NCBI GenBank assembly: GCA_963795665.1
Contig: CAWCIP010000014.1
Span: 496,001-560,000 of the forward strand
Direction: 5' to 3'
Length of the DNA: 64,000 nucleotides
Source of the DNA: DASUPK01 sp963795665
GTDB taxonomy: Bacteria; Actinomycetota; Thermoleophilia; Solirubrobacterales; 70-9
In this document: positions 27,709-35,828 of the stretch, piece by piece
How positions within the stretch are numbered: position 1 is the first letter of the stretch
Layout of the letters: each line of letters begins with the position of its first letter
Made by a program: the position numbers and the translations under genes
The notes under the pieces: model-generated
What the model was told of the DNA's origin: nothing
The model's database searches: none
Seen by the model: only the letters and a program-made list of their open reading frames with translations

Positions 27709-28126
27709 CTAGCCCCTGAGACAGAGCGCGTAGACGGTCACGCTGTGCGTTCCGATTCCTGCGTTATGGAGGCGTTCCAGCCGTTCCCGTCGGGTCGCGA
27801 GGTCTGCAGGGCGGCCCCCGCGCCGCTCGGGATATCGGCTCCGCCGGCGAGTAGCTGCTCACCCGCCGGGCAGTTGGCGGTGGTCGAGTCTGCTCGCCGT
27901 CGCCTGGAGCGACGTCGATCCCGGCGATCTTCGCCGCGGTGACGCTGCCGTCGGCAAGCTTTGCGGTGGTCACGTGACCGGCCCGGATCTTGCCCTTGCT
28001 GTTGATGTCGCTGCTCTTGGCGCCCTTGCTGACTGCGATCGCGGTGGGAATGCCCGCAACCGCGATGATCAGGGCCATGGTTGCGGCCACATTGGCGTAA
28101 TTGAGATGCCGTCGGAGCAGATGCAT
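27709..28126 (-). CDS. Small secreted protein of the YANV type (frameshifted as sequenced)
   Basis: ATG 28126 with AGGAGGGA upstream starts HLLRRHLNYANVAATMALII, a signal sequence pattern I associate with Thermoleophilia exported proteins. The segment KIRAGHVTTAKLADGSVTAA follows. The frame breaks near 27887-27892 and again near 27757-27765. The correct frames read NCPAGEQLLAGGADIPSGAG and RPDGNGWNASI, and finish HSVTVYALCLRG before the TAG at 27709-27711. The reconstructed length is about 139 residues. The function is unknown. Confidence 0.6.
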
Positions 28127-28222
28127 GGGTCTCCCTCCTGTAGCTCCTCCTTGAAACCCGCTTCCTGCACGGTGGTCGCGCTGACCCTATAGCGCCATCC
28201 AGAACCTGAAAGTCTCCCGGCC

Positions 28223-29282
28223 GTGACCGGAAGGGAGAGGGCGTTCCTTGCGGCGACCGCGGCGATCACCGCGGTCGCCGGCGTGCTCCGCTACTCGAAC
28301 GCGACGGCCGTGCTCGCCTTCGCCGCCGCCACGCTCGCGCTCGCCGGACTCGCCTGGGTGGTCGCGCTCGCCACCGAGCAGGTCGGGCTCCGCTTCGGGC
28401 CGGCGGTCACCGGCTTCATGCAGTCGACGCTCGGCAACCTGCCCGAGTTCTTCATCGTCCTCTTCGCGCTCGGCTCGGGGGAGGTGGTGGTCGCGCAGAC
28501 CTCCCTGATCGGCTCGATCTTCGCCAACGCGCTGCTGGTGCTGGGGCTGGTGATCGTCGCGGGGTCGATCCGGGCCGAGGACGGGTGCATGCGCTTCAGC
28601 CATCGCCTGCCGCAGGACACGGCGACGCTGCTGCTCGTCTCGCTGTTCGTGATCGTGATCATCGGGCTCTCGATCGCCTCCTCGGATCAGGCGAGCCATC
28701 ACATCGAGGGGCTCTCGAACGTGGGGGCGATCTGCCTGCTCGTCGTCTACTCCGCCTGGGTCTGGCGCTATCTGAGATCGGACACGGCGACCGACGGAGT
28801 CCGGGGTGGAGGAGGCCAAGCCGCGGCTCGCGTTCGCGTTCGCCGTCGTCCTGCTGGCCGTGGCCGGCGTCGGCGCGGCCTTCGTCTCGGACTGGTTCAT
28901 CCACGCCCTCGACCCGGCGGTCGCCTCGCTCGGGATCTCCAAGGCGTTCGCCGGGCTGGTGATCGTCGCGATCGCCGGCAACGCGGTCGAGAACTTCACC
29001 GGGATCTTCCTCGCCGCCAAGGGCAAGTCCGACCTGGCGATCTCGGTGGTGAAGAACTCGGTCGCCCAGATCGCCGCCTTCCTCTTCCCGGCGCTGGTGC
29101 TGACCTCGCTGCTCTTCACCACGCACCTGACCTTCGCGCTGGCGCCCGTCTACATCGGCGCGCTCTTCCTGACCGCGATCGCGATCTGGCAGATCACGGG
29201 GGACGGCGAGGCCCAGATGTTCGAGGGCCTGGCCCTGATCGCGATCTACGTGGTGCTGGCGGCGTTCACGCTCTACGACTGA
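28223..29282 (+). CDS. CaCA-family calcium/cation:proton antiporter (frameshifted as sequenced)
   Basis: A membrane antiporter of about 350 residues with two homologous halves. The first alpha-repeat reads GNLPEFFIVLFALGSGEVVV then GSIFANALLVLGL; the second reads GNAVENFTGIFLAAKGKSDL then SVVKNSVAQI. The paired acidic GN..E motifs are those of ChaA/VCX-type Ca2+/H+ exchangers. The frame is lost at GGGG 28803-28806 between the halves, and one base fewer restores it. The start is GTG 28223. A strong hairpin follows at 29315-29342. Confidence 0.85.
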
Positions 29283-29314
29283 GCCGTTCGAGTCACGAGC
29301 GCCCGTTTCAACCT

Positions 29315-29342
29315 CGAACGGCCCGCATTGGCGGGCCGTTCG
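29315..29342. terminator. 12-bp perfect hairpin behind the antiporter gene
   Basis: CGAACGGCCCGC-ATTG-GCGGGCCGTTCG is a perfect 12-bp stem with a 4-base loop, 33 bp after the antiporter stop and in front of the convergent small membrane-protein gene. The poly-U tract is weak (CTTGATTCTC), so it may act as a bidirectional terminator or as an mRNA 3'-end stabiliser. Confidence 0.75.
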
Positions 29343-29383
29343 CTTGATTCTCGTCGGTCTTCCTGACCTGATCAGCGCGCGGG

Positions 29384-29558
29384 TCAGTACCACCTGCCGC
29401 GCGCGAAGCCGCCGAAGGCGATCAGCCCGATCAGCAGAACGATCAGACCTGCCCCGAAGCTCCAGACGATCATCAGGACGATCCCGAGGATCACGAGGAT
29501 ACCGCCGACGGAGATCCCGCCGATCCCTCCTCCTCGGGCGCCGTGGTTCAGTGGCCAT
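29384..29558 (-). CDS. Small hydrophobic membrane protein, DUF6131-like (start frame broken)
   Basis: One frame encodes GGILVILGIVLMIVWSFGAG, then LIVLLIGLIAFGGFARGRWY and a stop: two hydrophobic helices and a short basic aromatic end. This resembles the tiny actinobacterial DUF6131-type proteins. The frame has no start of its own. An ATG at 29558 with AAGGAG upstream lies one frame away, with a run of GGA triplets between, so a one-base error there is likely. Confidence 0.4.
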
Positions 29559-29936
29559 CACTCCTGCTCCTTGAAGCTGGAACGGACGCGCGGATTGCTA
29601 CCCCGGCGCGTGCCCTTCCTAACGCGGCTAGCGCTCGGCCCAGGTGTCGGCCGGCTGGAGCCTGCGCTCGGCGCCACGACGCGCGGATGATGGAGATCTC
29701 GCGGTCGCCTCGTAGCCGCCCGCTCGAGTGGGGAGGCCGGCTCGGTTTCGACCTCGATCCGCCGCCGGGGAAGGGGAGCATCGAGGCCAGCCGCCAGGAG
29801 GACCGAGTCCGACCAGGACGAAGTGCCGGATCCTCGCCCGCTTCATCCCGGTTTTCTACCCGAAAGGGACCGGCCTCGGCGGGTGATTCCCGGGATGGGG
29901 AAGTTCCCGCCAAAGCCGGAGCGCGAGGCGCCGCTC
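29559..29936. other. Intergenic region without a convincing gene
   Basis: This stretch of about 380 bases lies between a small membrane-protein gene and the csoR-type gene. Open frames exist on both strands but show no family resemblance, no good ribosome site and strongly biased GC-rich composition. A minus-strand frame from ATG 29846 begins KRARIRHFVLVGLG but has no support. A short CCC-GAAA-GGG hairpin near 29863-29872 is the only structure I see. Confidence 0.5.
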
Positions 29937-30236
29937 TCAGGGCTCGAGGTCAGCGGCTGACGAGGCGCCTCCGACCGCGCCCATCAGCTCCTGGACCTGC
30001 TCCTCGGAAGCGCCCTTGCCGCCGCGCATGCAGTGGCGGACGTGGTCGTCGACGAGCCCCAGCGCGATCTTGTTGAGGGCCGCCTGGGCGGCCTCGATCT
30101 GGGTGAGGACGTCGATGCAGTAGCGGTCCTCCTCCACCATCCTGGCGACGCCGCCGACCTGTCCCTCGACGCGGGCCAGTCGCTTCAGCAGCTGTTCTTT
30201 GGAAGCCTTGTATCCGGGTGTCTTCGTATCGGTCAT
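29937..30236 (-). CDS. csoR: CsoR-family copper-sensing repressor
   Basis: A 99-residue four-helix metal sensor. It contains KEQLLKRLARVEGQVGGVAR and the Cys-His-Cys ligand set: Cys in YCIDVLTQ, then His and Cys in DDHVRHCM. This pattern is Cu(I)-binding in CsoR; nickel sensors of the RcnR type differ. I chose ATG 30236. There is no Shine-Dalgarno, but TATGCT lies 7 bases upstream, suggesting a leaderless mRNA. The operator at 30247-30263 overlaps that -10 box, so autorepression is likely. It diverges from a permease with a YHS domain. Confidence 0.9.
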   Translation of the reverse strand: MTDTKTPGYKASKEQLLKRLARVEGQVGGVARMVEEDRYCIDVLTQIEAAQAALNKIALGLVDDHVRHCMRGGKGASEEQVQELMGAVGGASSAADLEP

Positions 30237-30246
30237 ATTTAGGAGC

Positions 30247-30263
30247 ATACCCCTATGGGGTAT
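30247..30263. promoter_or_regulatory. CsoR operator overlapping two divergent -10 boxes
   Basis: ATACCCC-TAT-GGGGTAT is a perfect 7-3-7 palindrome of the known CsoR operator type. Its right end forms TATAGT (30261-30266), 8 bases before the permease GTG. Its left end forms TATGCT on the minus strand (30249-30244), 7 bases before the csoR ATG. Bound repressor would cover both promoters. Confidence 0.85.
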
Positions 30264-30274
30264 AGTCGTCAACC

Positions 30275-31548
30275 GTGGCGGACGTAATCTCGACGATCGG
30301 GGAGGGCTTCAAGCAGTCCTTCCTGATGGCCTACGAGGTCTGGTGGGCCCTGGTGCTGGGCTTCGCGATCTCGGCGATCGTCCAGGCCTGGGTCCCGCGC
30401 GAGCGGGTCGAGTCGGCGCTGTCGGGGAGCGGCTTCAAGCCGCTCGCCAAGGCCACCGGCCTCGGCGCGGCCTCCTCCTCCTGCTCCTACGCGGCGATCG
30501 CGATCGCCAAGTCCCTCTTCCAGAAGGGCGCCTCGGCGGTGACCGCGCTCGCCTTCCAGTTCGCCTCGACCAACCTCGTCTGGGAGCTCGGCCTGGTGAT
30601 CTGGATCCTGATCGGCTGGCAGTTCACCCTCGCCGAGTTCGTCGGCGGGTTCGTGATGATCGCCCTGATGGCGATCCTGCTGCGGCGCTTCGTCTCGCCG
30701 AAGCTCGAGGAGAGGGCGCGCGAGCACGCGCAGCACGCCGCAGGTCGACCACATGCATCATGCGGCGGGAGAGCGGATGAGCTGGCGCGAGCGGCTCACC
30801 TCGGTCCGGGCCTGGTCCGACGTCGCCCACAACTTCCGCGGCGACTGGAAGATGCTCTGGAAGGAGATCAGCATCGGCTTCCTGCTCGCCGGCTTCATCG
30901 GGCTGCTCGGCAACGACTTCTTCAACTTCCTCTTCATCGAGGACGCGCCGCCCGCGATCAAGACGATCGAGAACGTGATCGTCGGCCCGATCATCGCCGT
31001 GCTCAGCTTCGTCTGCTCGGTCGGCAACGCGCCGCTCGCGGCGGTGCTCTGGTCCGGCGGGATCAGCTTCGCCGGCGTGATCGCGTTCATCTTCGCCGAC
31101 CTGATCGTGCTGCCGATCGTCGCCGCCTACATCAAGTACTACGGGCGCGAGTTCGCGCTGCGGATCACGGCGCTGATGTTCGTGACCATCGTGCTCTCGG
31201 CGCTGCTGGTCGACGCTGCTCTTCGGAGCGGTCGGCCTGATCCCCGACACCCGCCCCTCGCGCGCCGACATCTTCGGCTCGGTCGAGCTCGACTACAAGC
31301 TGGTCCTCAACGTCCTGGGGCTGGCGATCTTCGCGGCGCTCTTCTACCTGACCGCCCGCCGCGGAGCCACCGACCCGGTCTGCGGGATGAAGGTCGACCG
31401 CTCGCGGGCGGTGCGCAAGGAGGTCGCCGGCGAGACCTTCTACTTCTGCTCCGACGACTGCTGGCACGCATTCGAGGCGGACCCGGAGCGCTACCGGCGC
31501 GGCGGCGCGGGACACGACCACGCGCACGCGGCGGCCCACGCCCACTGA
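30275..31548 (+). CDS. SO_0444/YraQ-type permease with C-terminal YHS domain and His-rich tail (frameshifted as sequenced)
   Basis: A membrane protein of about 424 residues. The first half starts ADVISTIGEGFKQSFLMAYE and has SSCSYAAIAIAKSLFQKGAS and FASTNLVWELGLVIW. The second has GPIIAVLSFVCSVGNAPLAA and ADLIVLPIVAAYIKYYGREF. This is the pattern of predicted efflux permeases related to ArsP and YraQ. It ends with a YHS metal-binding domain (TDPVCGMKVDRSRAV; FYFCSDDCWHAFEADPERY) and a tail GHDHAHAAAHAH. Breaks lie near 30740 and 31215. The CsoR operator sits directly upstream, so export of copper or a related soft metal is likely. Confidence 0.8.
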
Positions 31549-31557
31549 CTCCGGCGG

Positions 31558-32195
31558 CTACGCGCGCAGCGAGAACGGCGGGTAGCGGTCCGTCGCCAGC
31601 AGCGCCATGTAGCCGACTACCCGGTTGTTCCAGCGAATGACGCCCTCGATGAAGTCGAAGAGCGCGCGCGGGTAGCGGCCGGTGACGAGGATCGCCAGCC
31701 AGGCGGCGACCGCGCAGACGAGCGCCGCCAGGTGAAGGACGAGCAGCGCCACGTAATGCGGAATGGCGAGCAGCCATTTGACGAACGGCTGCCAGCGGCT
31801 GAGCCGCGCGGCGTCCGGGTATTCGAGCTCCAGGTGAACCGCCTGCTCCTCCTCGATCGACGGGTAGCGGTCGTCCATCAGGGTCAGGTAGATCGCGATC
31901 CGGTTGACGAAGCGGATCAGCTCGCGGTTCCAGTCGAACCACCAGCGCGGGTACCTGCGGCGGAAGAGCAGCATCACCGCCACCGGGAAGAGGAGGAGCG
32001 CGACCCCGCCCGACGCCACACCGAAGGGTGCTGCCCGATCCAGGCCCGGTCGCCGGTGCCGGTCAGCAGCGTGGCGAGGAACAGGATGGGGAGCGCAGCC
32101 GACAGGCGGAACAGCGTGCTGAGCCGGTTGAGGGGCCGCTCCGGGTAGTCGACCGAGAAAGTGAGCGGGTAGCCCCCGCCCGGGTGCTGCTCCAT
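31558..32195 (-). CDS. DUF4389 membrane protein, copy 1 (frameshifted as sequenced)
   Basis: The N-terminal part from ATG 32195 reads GGGYPLTFSVDYPERPLNRL and LFRLSAALPILFLATLL. After a break near 32030-32040 the other frame gives LLFRRRYPRWWFDWNRELIR, PHYVALLVLHLAALVCAVAA and FDFIEGVIRWNNRV, ending LATDRYPPFSLRA. These are the segments of DUF4389 proteins, with three or four membrane helices and unknown role. It is a paralogue of the next gene, and its stop lies 9 bp from that of the convergent permease. Confidence 0.75.
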
Positions 32196-32300
32196 TGGCG
32201 TCCTCCGTGGCGTCGGTTTCCGGACGCGAGGACGTTAGCCAGCGCGACGGGGCGCGGCCCCGATGGGGCCGGCGCCCGCGCACGCTCAGGCATGGCTTGC

Positions 32301-32921
32301 CTACTCGAGAGAGAATGGCGGGTACTTGTCGGTGACCAGGATGAGCATGTACGCCGTCACCCGGTTGTGCCAGCGCGCCACCCCCACGACGAAGTCGAAC
32401 AGCGACCTCGGATAGCGCCCGGTGAACAGAATCGCGAACCAGGCGAAGATCACGGCGAAGAACGCCCCGATGTAGAGGAAGAACAAGACGATGTAGTGCG
32501 GGATCGCCAGGAACCACTTGACCAGCGGCATTCCCCGCGCCAGATCGGTCTCGGCGTTCGGGTAGTCGATCTCCAGGTGAAGGGACTGCTCCTCGTCGGT
32601 AGACGGGTACGCGTCGTTGAGGAGCACCAGATAGATGCCCACCCTGTTCGAGAAGCGCAGGAGCTCGCGGTTCCAGTCGAACCACCAGCGCGGGTACTTC
32701 TTGCGGAACAGGATCATCAGCAGCGGGCCCGCGAACAGAAGTCCGCCCGCGGCTGCGTAGGTGGTCCCGTTCTGGTCCCAGCCGCCATAGCTCGCGTGCG
32801 CCACCGTCCCGAGCAGGATCGCGATCGGGATCACCGTGAAGATCCGGAAGAACGTCGTCAGCCGGTTCAGCTCACGGTCCGGATAGTCCACGGCGTACGT
32901 CAGCGGATACTTCTCGTCCAT
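32301..32921 (-). CDS. DUF4389 membrane protein, copy 2
   Basis: An intact 206-residue paralogue of the preceding gene. It has EKYPLTYAVDYPDRELNRLT at the start, then FRKKYPRWWFDWNRELLRFS, PHYIVLFFLYIGAFFAVIFA and GRYPRSLFDFVVGVARWHNR, ending TDKYPPFSLE. DUF4389 proteins are integral membrane proteins of unknown function. The start is ATG 32921 with GGGAG upstream. The order and spacing suggest a tandem duplication transcribed together with copy 1. Confidence 0.85.
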   Translation of the reverse strand: MDEKYPLTYAVDYPDRELNRLTTFFRIFTVIPIAILLGTVAHASYGGWDQNGTTYAAAGGLLFAGPLLMILFRKKYPRWWFDWNRELLRFSNRVGIYLVLLNDAYPSTDEEQSLHLEIDYPNAETDLARGMPLVKWFLAIPHYIVLFFLYIGAFFAVIFAWFAILFTGRYPRSLFDFVVGVARWHNRVTAYMLILVTDKYPPFSLE

Positions 32922-33010
32922 ATATCTCACTCCCTTGTTGGGTTTGCCATCCCACGGCAGACCGTACGCCGGGCGGTCGGACCGCCCCGCGCGACCGCGA
33001 TCATGTGGGC

Positions 33011-33865
33011 ATGCCCCACCGGATCACCTGGCTGGACGTCTTCGCGGAGCGCCCGCTTGCCGGCAACGGCCTGGCCGTGGTCGATGACGCGGACGGCGTC
33101 AGCGATGAGACGATGCTCGCCTTGGCGCGGGAGACGCGCCTCTCCGAGACCACCTTCGTGCAGTCGACCGAGACGGAGGGGGCCGACTACCGCAACCGGA
33201 TCTGGGACCCGCACGAGGAGCTCCCCTTCGCCGGTCACCCCTCGCTTGGAACCGCCGTGGCGGTGGCTCGCTGGCGCGGGTTGGACCAGGCAAGCTTCGT
33301 CCAGGAGACCGGCGCCGGGCTCCAGCCGGTGGACGTGCGGAAGGAGAACGGGAGCTGGCGGGCGTCGATGCTCCAGAACGAGGCCGAGTTCGGACCCGAA
33401 CTGGACCGCGACGCCGTGATGACGGCGGTCGGCCTGCGCGCCGAGGACGCCCACCCCGAGCTGCCGCCGCAGGTCGTCTCCACCGGGATGCCGCACGTGA
33501 TTGCCCCGGTCGCCGAGCACGAGGCGCTCTCGCGCGCGCTCCCCGACTACTCGACGATCTACGAGCTCTCCGAGCCCCACGGTTCGATCGTCATCTACCT
33601 GGCCTGGTGCGAGCCCGGCGAGGGGAGGGCCCGGGCCCGCTCCTTCACCCGCACCGTGGAGATGGGCGAGGACCCGGCGACCGGCTCTGCGGCTGGGCCG
33701 CTCGGCGCCTACCTCTTCGAGCGCACCGGCCGGGAGCGGCTCGTGATCCGCCAGGGCGAGGAGATGGGCAGGCCGAGCGTGCTCGAGGTCGAGATGACGG
33801 ACGGGCGCCCGCGCGTCGCCGGGGGAGTGATCCCCGTGATCGACGGAGAGGTCAGCCTGCCGTAG
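33011..33865 (+). CDS. PhzF-family isomerase
   Basis: A 284-residue member of the PhzF family (diaminopimelate-epimerase fold). It has TWLDVFAERPLAGNGLAV, the catalytic Glu in RLSETTFV, PFAGHPSLGTAVAV and GEDPATGSAAGPLGAYL. Members isomerise small carboxylic acids; only a few make phenazines, and no phenazine cluster is present. GTG 33005 or ATG 33011 may be the start; neither has a ribosome site. Its end overlaps the convergent merR-type gene by 14 bp. Confidence 0.88.
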   Translation: MPHRITWLDVFAERPLAGNGLAVVDDADGVSDETMLALARETRLSETTFVQSTETEGADYRNRIWDPHEELPFAGHPSLGTAVAVARWRGLDQASFVQETGAGLQPVDVRKENGSWRASMLQNEAEFGPELDRDAVMTAVGLRAEDAHPELPPQVVSTGMPHVIAPVAEHEALSRALPDYSTIYELSEPHGSIVIYLAWCEPGEGRARARSFTRTVEMGEDPATGSAAGPLGAYLFERTGRERLVIRQGEEMGRPSVLEVEMTDGRPRVAGGVIPVIDGEVSLP

Positions 33866-34307
33866 CTCGGCGGCCGAGCGCGCGCAGCCGGTCCCGGACG
33901 CGGCGGCGCTTCGTCTCGAGCTCTTTCCGGAGAGCATCGATCTCGTCGCGGCGGTGGCGGACGAGCTTCAGCTGGTTGTCGATGTGCCCGAGCGACTGCT
34001 CGAGGACCTGACGCTGTCGCACGGGGTCCTCGATCCCCTCGTGCCACTCTCGCCGCAGCGAGGCGCGAGCGCTCTCGGCGGCGGCGAGCTCGCCGAGCTC
34101 CTCGAGCGAGACGCCGAGCAGCTCGCGGAGCCTGAGCAGCTCGCGGAGCCGCTCGAGGTCCTCCTCGCCGTATGTCCGGTGTGCGCCCGGCTCGCGCGGT
34201 TCCTCGGTGGCGAGCAGGCCGATCTCCTCGTAGTAGCGGATGGTCCTCGGTGTGGTCGAGGTGAGCTTCGCCAGGTCCCCGATCCGGAGCCGCCGCTCCG
34301 CGCTCAT
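33852..34307 (-). CDS. MerR-family transcriptional regulator
   Basis: A 151-residue MerR regulator. The winged helix is RLRIGDLAKLTSTTPRTIRY YEEIGLL, followed by HRTYGEEDLERLRELLRLRE and a long coiled coil ending KRRRVRDRLRALGRR. It has no metal-binding cysteines, so it probably senses an organic compound. The gene begins inside the end of the DHA2 exporter gene (ATGA overlap), so the two form an operon. A palindrome at the exporter start is its likely operator. Confidence 0.88.
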   Translation of the reverse strand: MSAERRLRIGDLAKLTSTTPRTIRYYEEIGLLATEEPREPGAHRTYGEEDLERLRELLRLRELLGVSLEELGELAAAESARASLRREWHEGIEDPVRQRQVLEQSLGHIDNQLKLVRHRRDEIDALRKELETKRRRVRDRLRALGRRATAG

Positions 34308-35794
34308 GCCGGGATCCGATCCGCGGCCGGCATCGCCGTCTCCTTGGCTTCGCGGGTATGTCGCGGCCGCAGCAGCGAGACACCCGCGCCGATCAGCGAG
34401 GTGGCCGCCAGCACCCAGAGCGCGGTGTGCATGTTCTGGATGAAGGCCTCGAGCTGGGCGGTGGGCAGGCCCGATGCCAGCCCGGAGAAGATCTTGAAGA
34501 GGACCTGCTTCGGGACGCCCGCGGTCACCACCGCGATCACGAAGGCGATCGACAGGACCGCGCCGGTGTTCTGAAGCATCATTCGCGCGCCGGCCGCGAT
34601 CCCCCTGCGGTGCGGAGGGACGGTGCCCATCATCGCCGCGGTGTTGGGCGAGTTGAACATCCCCGAGCCGATCCCGACCAGCCCGAGCCAGAGCGCGGTC
34701 TCCCAGTAGGGGCTGCCCTGCTCCAGGGTCGTCATCGCGGCGAGGGCGATGGCGGAGACGAGCATCCCCAGCGCGGCGAGGGTGCGCGATCCACGGCGGT
34801 CGGCCCAGATCCCGGCCAGCGGGGAGGCGATCAGCATCCCGATGGCCATCGGCGAGAGCTTGATCCCGGCGGTGATCGGGTCGTCCCCCTCGACACCCTG
34901 GAAGTAGAAGACGAAGATGAAGAGCAGCGCGAAGCGCGAGAGCCCGTTGATGAACGCCGCGCCGGTGGCGGCGGCGAACATCCGGTTCTTGAAGATCGTC
35001 AGGTCGAGCATCGGGGCGGTCGCCCGGCTCTCGATCAGGACGAAGGCGGGCAGGAGCACGACGGCGATGGCAAGCGAGACGATCACGATCGGCTCGCCCC
35101 ACCCGGAGATGCCGCCCTTGGACACCCCGTAGACCAGCCCGGTCAGCCCGATCAGGAAGACGCTTGTGCCGAGCAGGTCCAGACCCCGCTGAGAGTCGGT
35201 TTTGGCCAGCTCGTGAAGGACCAGGGCGCCCCAGACCGCGCCTGCCAGGCCGAGGGGGATGTTGAACCAGAAGACCCACTGCCACGAGATCGAGACGAGG
35301 GCACCGCCGAGGACCGGGCCGATCACGAGTCCGACCGCGGCCACCATCGTGTTGGTGCCCATCGCGAGCCCGAGCTGCTCCTTCGGGAACGCGTCCGTGA
35401 CGAGGGCCGCGGCGTTCGCGAACAGGAACGCGGCGCCCACCCCCTGCACGATCCGCCAGAGGATGAGCTCGGTGCCGCTCCCGGAGAAGCCGGCGCCGAA
35501 GGAGGCGAGGGTGAAGAGGACGAAGCCGCCCACGTACGCCTTCTTCCGGCCGAACAGATCCGAGAGGCGGCCGGCCGTGAGCACCAGCACCGTCGAGGAG
35601 ATCATGTAGGCGAGGATCACCCAGACGAGCTGGAGCAGGCTGGTCCCCAGGGAGCGCTCCAGGTCGGGCAGGGCGATGATCAGCGTCCCGGAGTTGATCG
35701 TGGCGAGCAGCATCCCGAGGCTGGTGCAGCTCAGGGCCCACCACTTGTAGTTGTGGTGGTCGGCAGCGACCCCGGGTCGAAACCTTACGTTCAC
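34304..35794 (-). CDS. DHA2-family MFS drug exporter
   Basis: A membrane exporter of about 496 residues with 14 predicted helices. It shows YKWWALSCTSLGMLLATINS, the motif A variant GRLSDLFGRKKAYVGG, motif C near VAAVGLVIGPVLGGALV, and FNSPNTAAMMGTVPPHRRG. This places it in the EmrB/QacA group, which exports drugs by proton antiport. The start is probably GTG 35794: TACACT lies 9 bases upstream and the MerR-type palindrome overlaps the start. An ATG further upstream would overlap the divergent gene. Confidence 0.87.
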   Translation of the reverse strand: MNVRFRPGVAADHHNYKWWALSCTSLGMLLATINSGTLIIALPDLERSLGTSLLQLVWVILAYMISSTVLVLTAGRLSDLFGRKKAYVGGFVLFTLASFGAGFSGSGTELILWRIVQGVGAAFLFANAAALVTDAFPKEQLGLAMGTNTMVAAVGLVIGPVLGGALVSISWQWVFWFNIPLGLAGAVWGALVLHELAKTDSQRGLDLLGTSVFLIGLTGLVYGVSKGGISGWGEPIVIVSLAIAVVLLPAFVLIESRATAPMLDLTIFKNRMFAAATGAAFINGLSRFALLFIFVFYFQGVEGDDPITAGIKLSPMAIGMLIASPLAGIWADRRGSRTLAALGMLVSAIALAAMTTLEQGSPYWETALWLGLVGIGSGMFNSPNTAAMMGTVPPHRRGIAAGARMMLQNTGAVLSIAFVIAVVTAGVPKQVLFKIFSGLASGLPTAQLEAFIQNMHTALWVLAATSLIGAGVSLLRPRHTREAKETAMPAADRIPA

Positions 35795-35799
35795 GTAAG
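35784..35799. promoter_or_regulatory. Probable MerR operator at the exporter start
   Basis: CTTACGTTCACGTAAG is a perfect palindrome (7-2-7) covering the GTG start of the DHA2 exporter and lying 30 bp from the divergent metallo-beta-lactamase gene. The exporter's own operon partner is a MerR regulator, which is its probable ligand. Confidence 0.6.
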
Positions 35800-35828
35800 A
35801 ATCAGTGTAGCTCCGATACTTTGGTGGC

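Noticed and set aside
29285..29310. tRNA T-loop-like sequence GTTCGAGTC
   Set aside because: No acceptor, D or anticodon stems can be formed around it; it lies between a gene end and a hairpin.
29628..29846. Possible small gene starting KRARIRHFVLVGLG
   Set aside because: No ribosome site, no homology I recognise, and the rest of the frame is basic low-complexity sequence.
33005..33865. Phenazine biosynthesis
   Set aside because: Only a PhzF-fold protein is present; the family is broad and no other phz gene occurs in the window.
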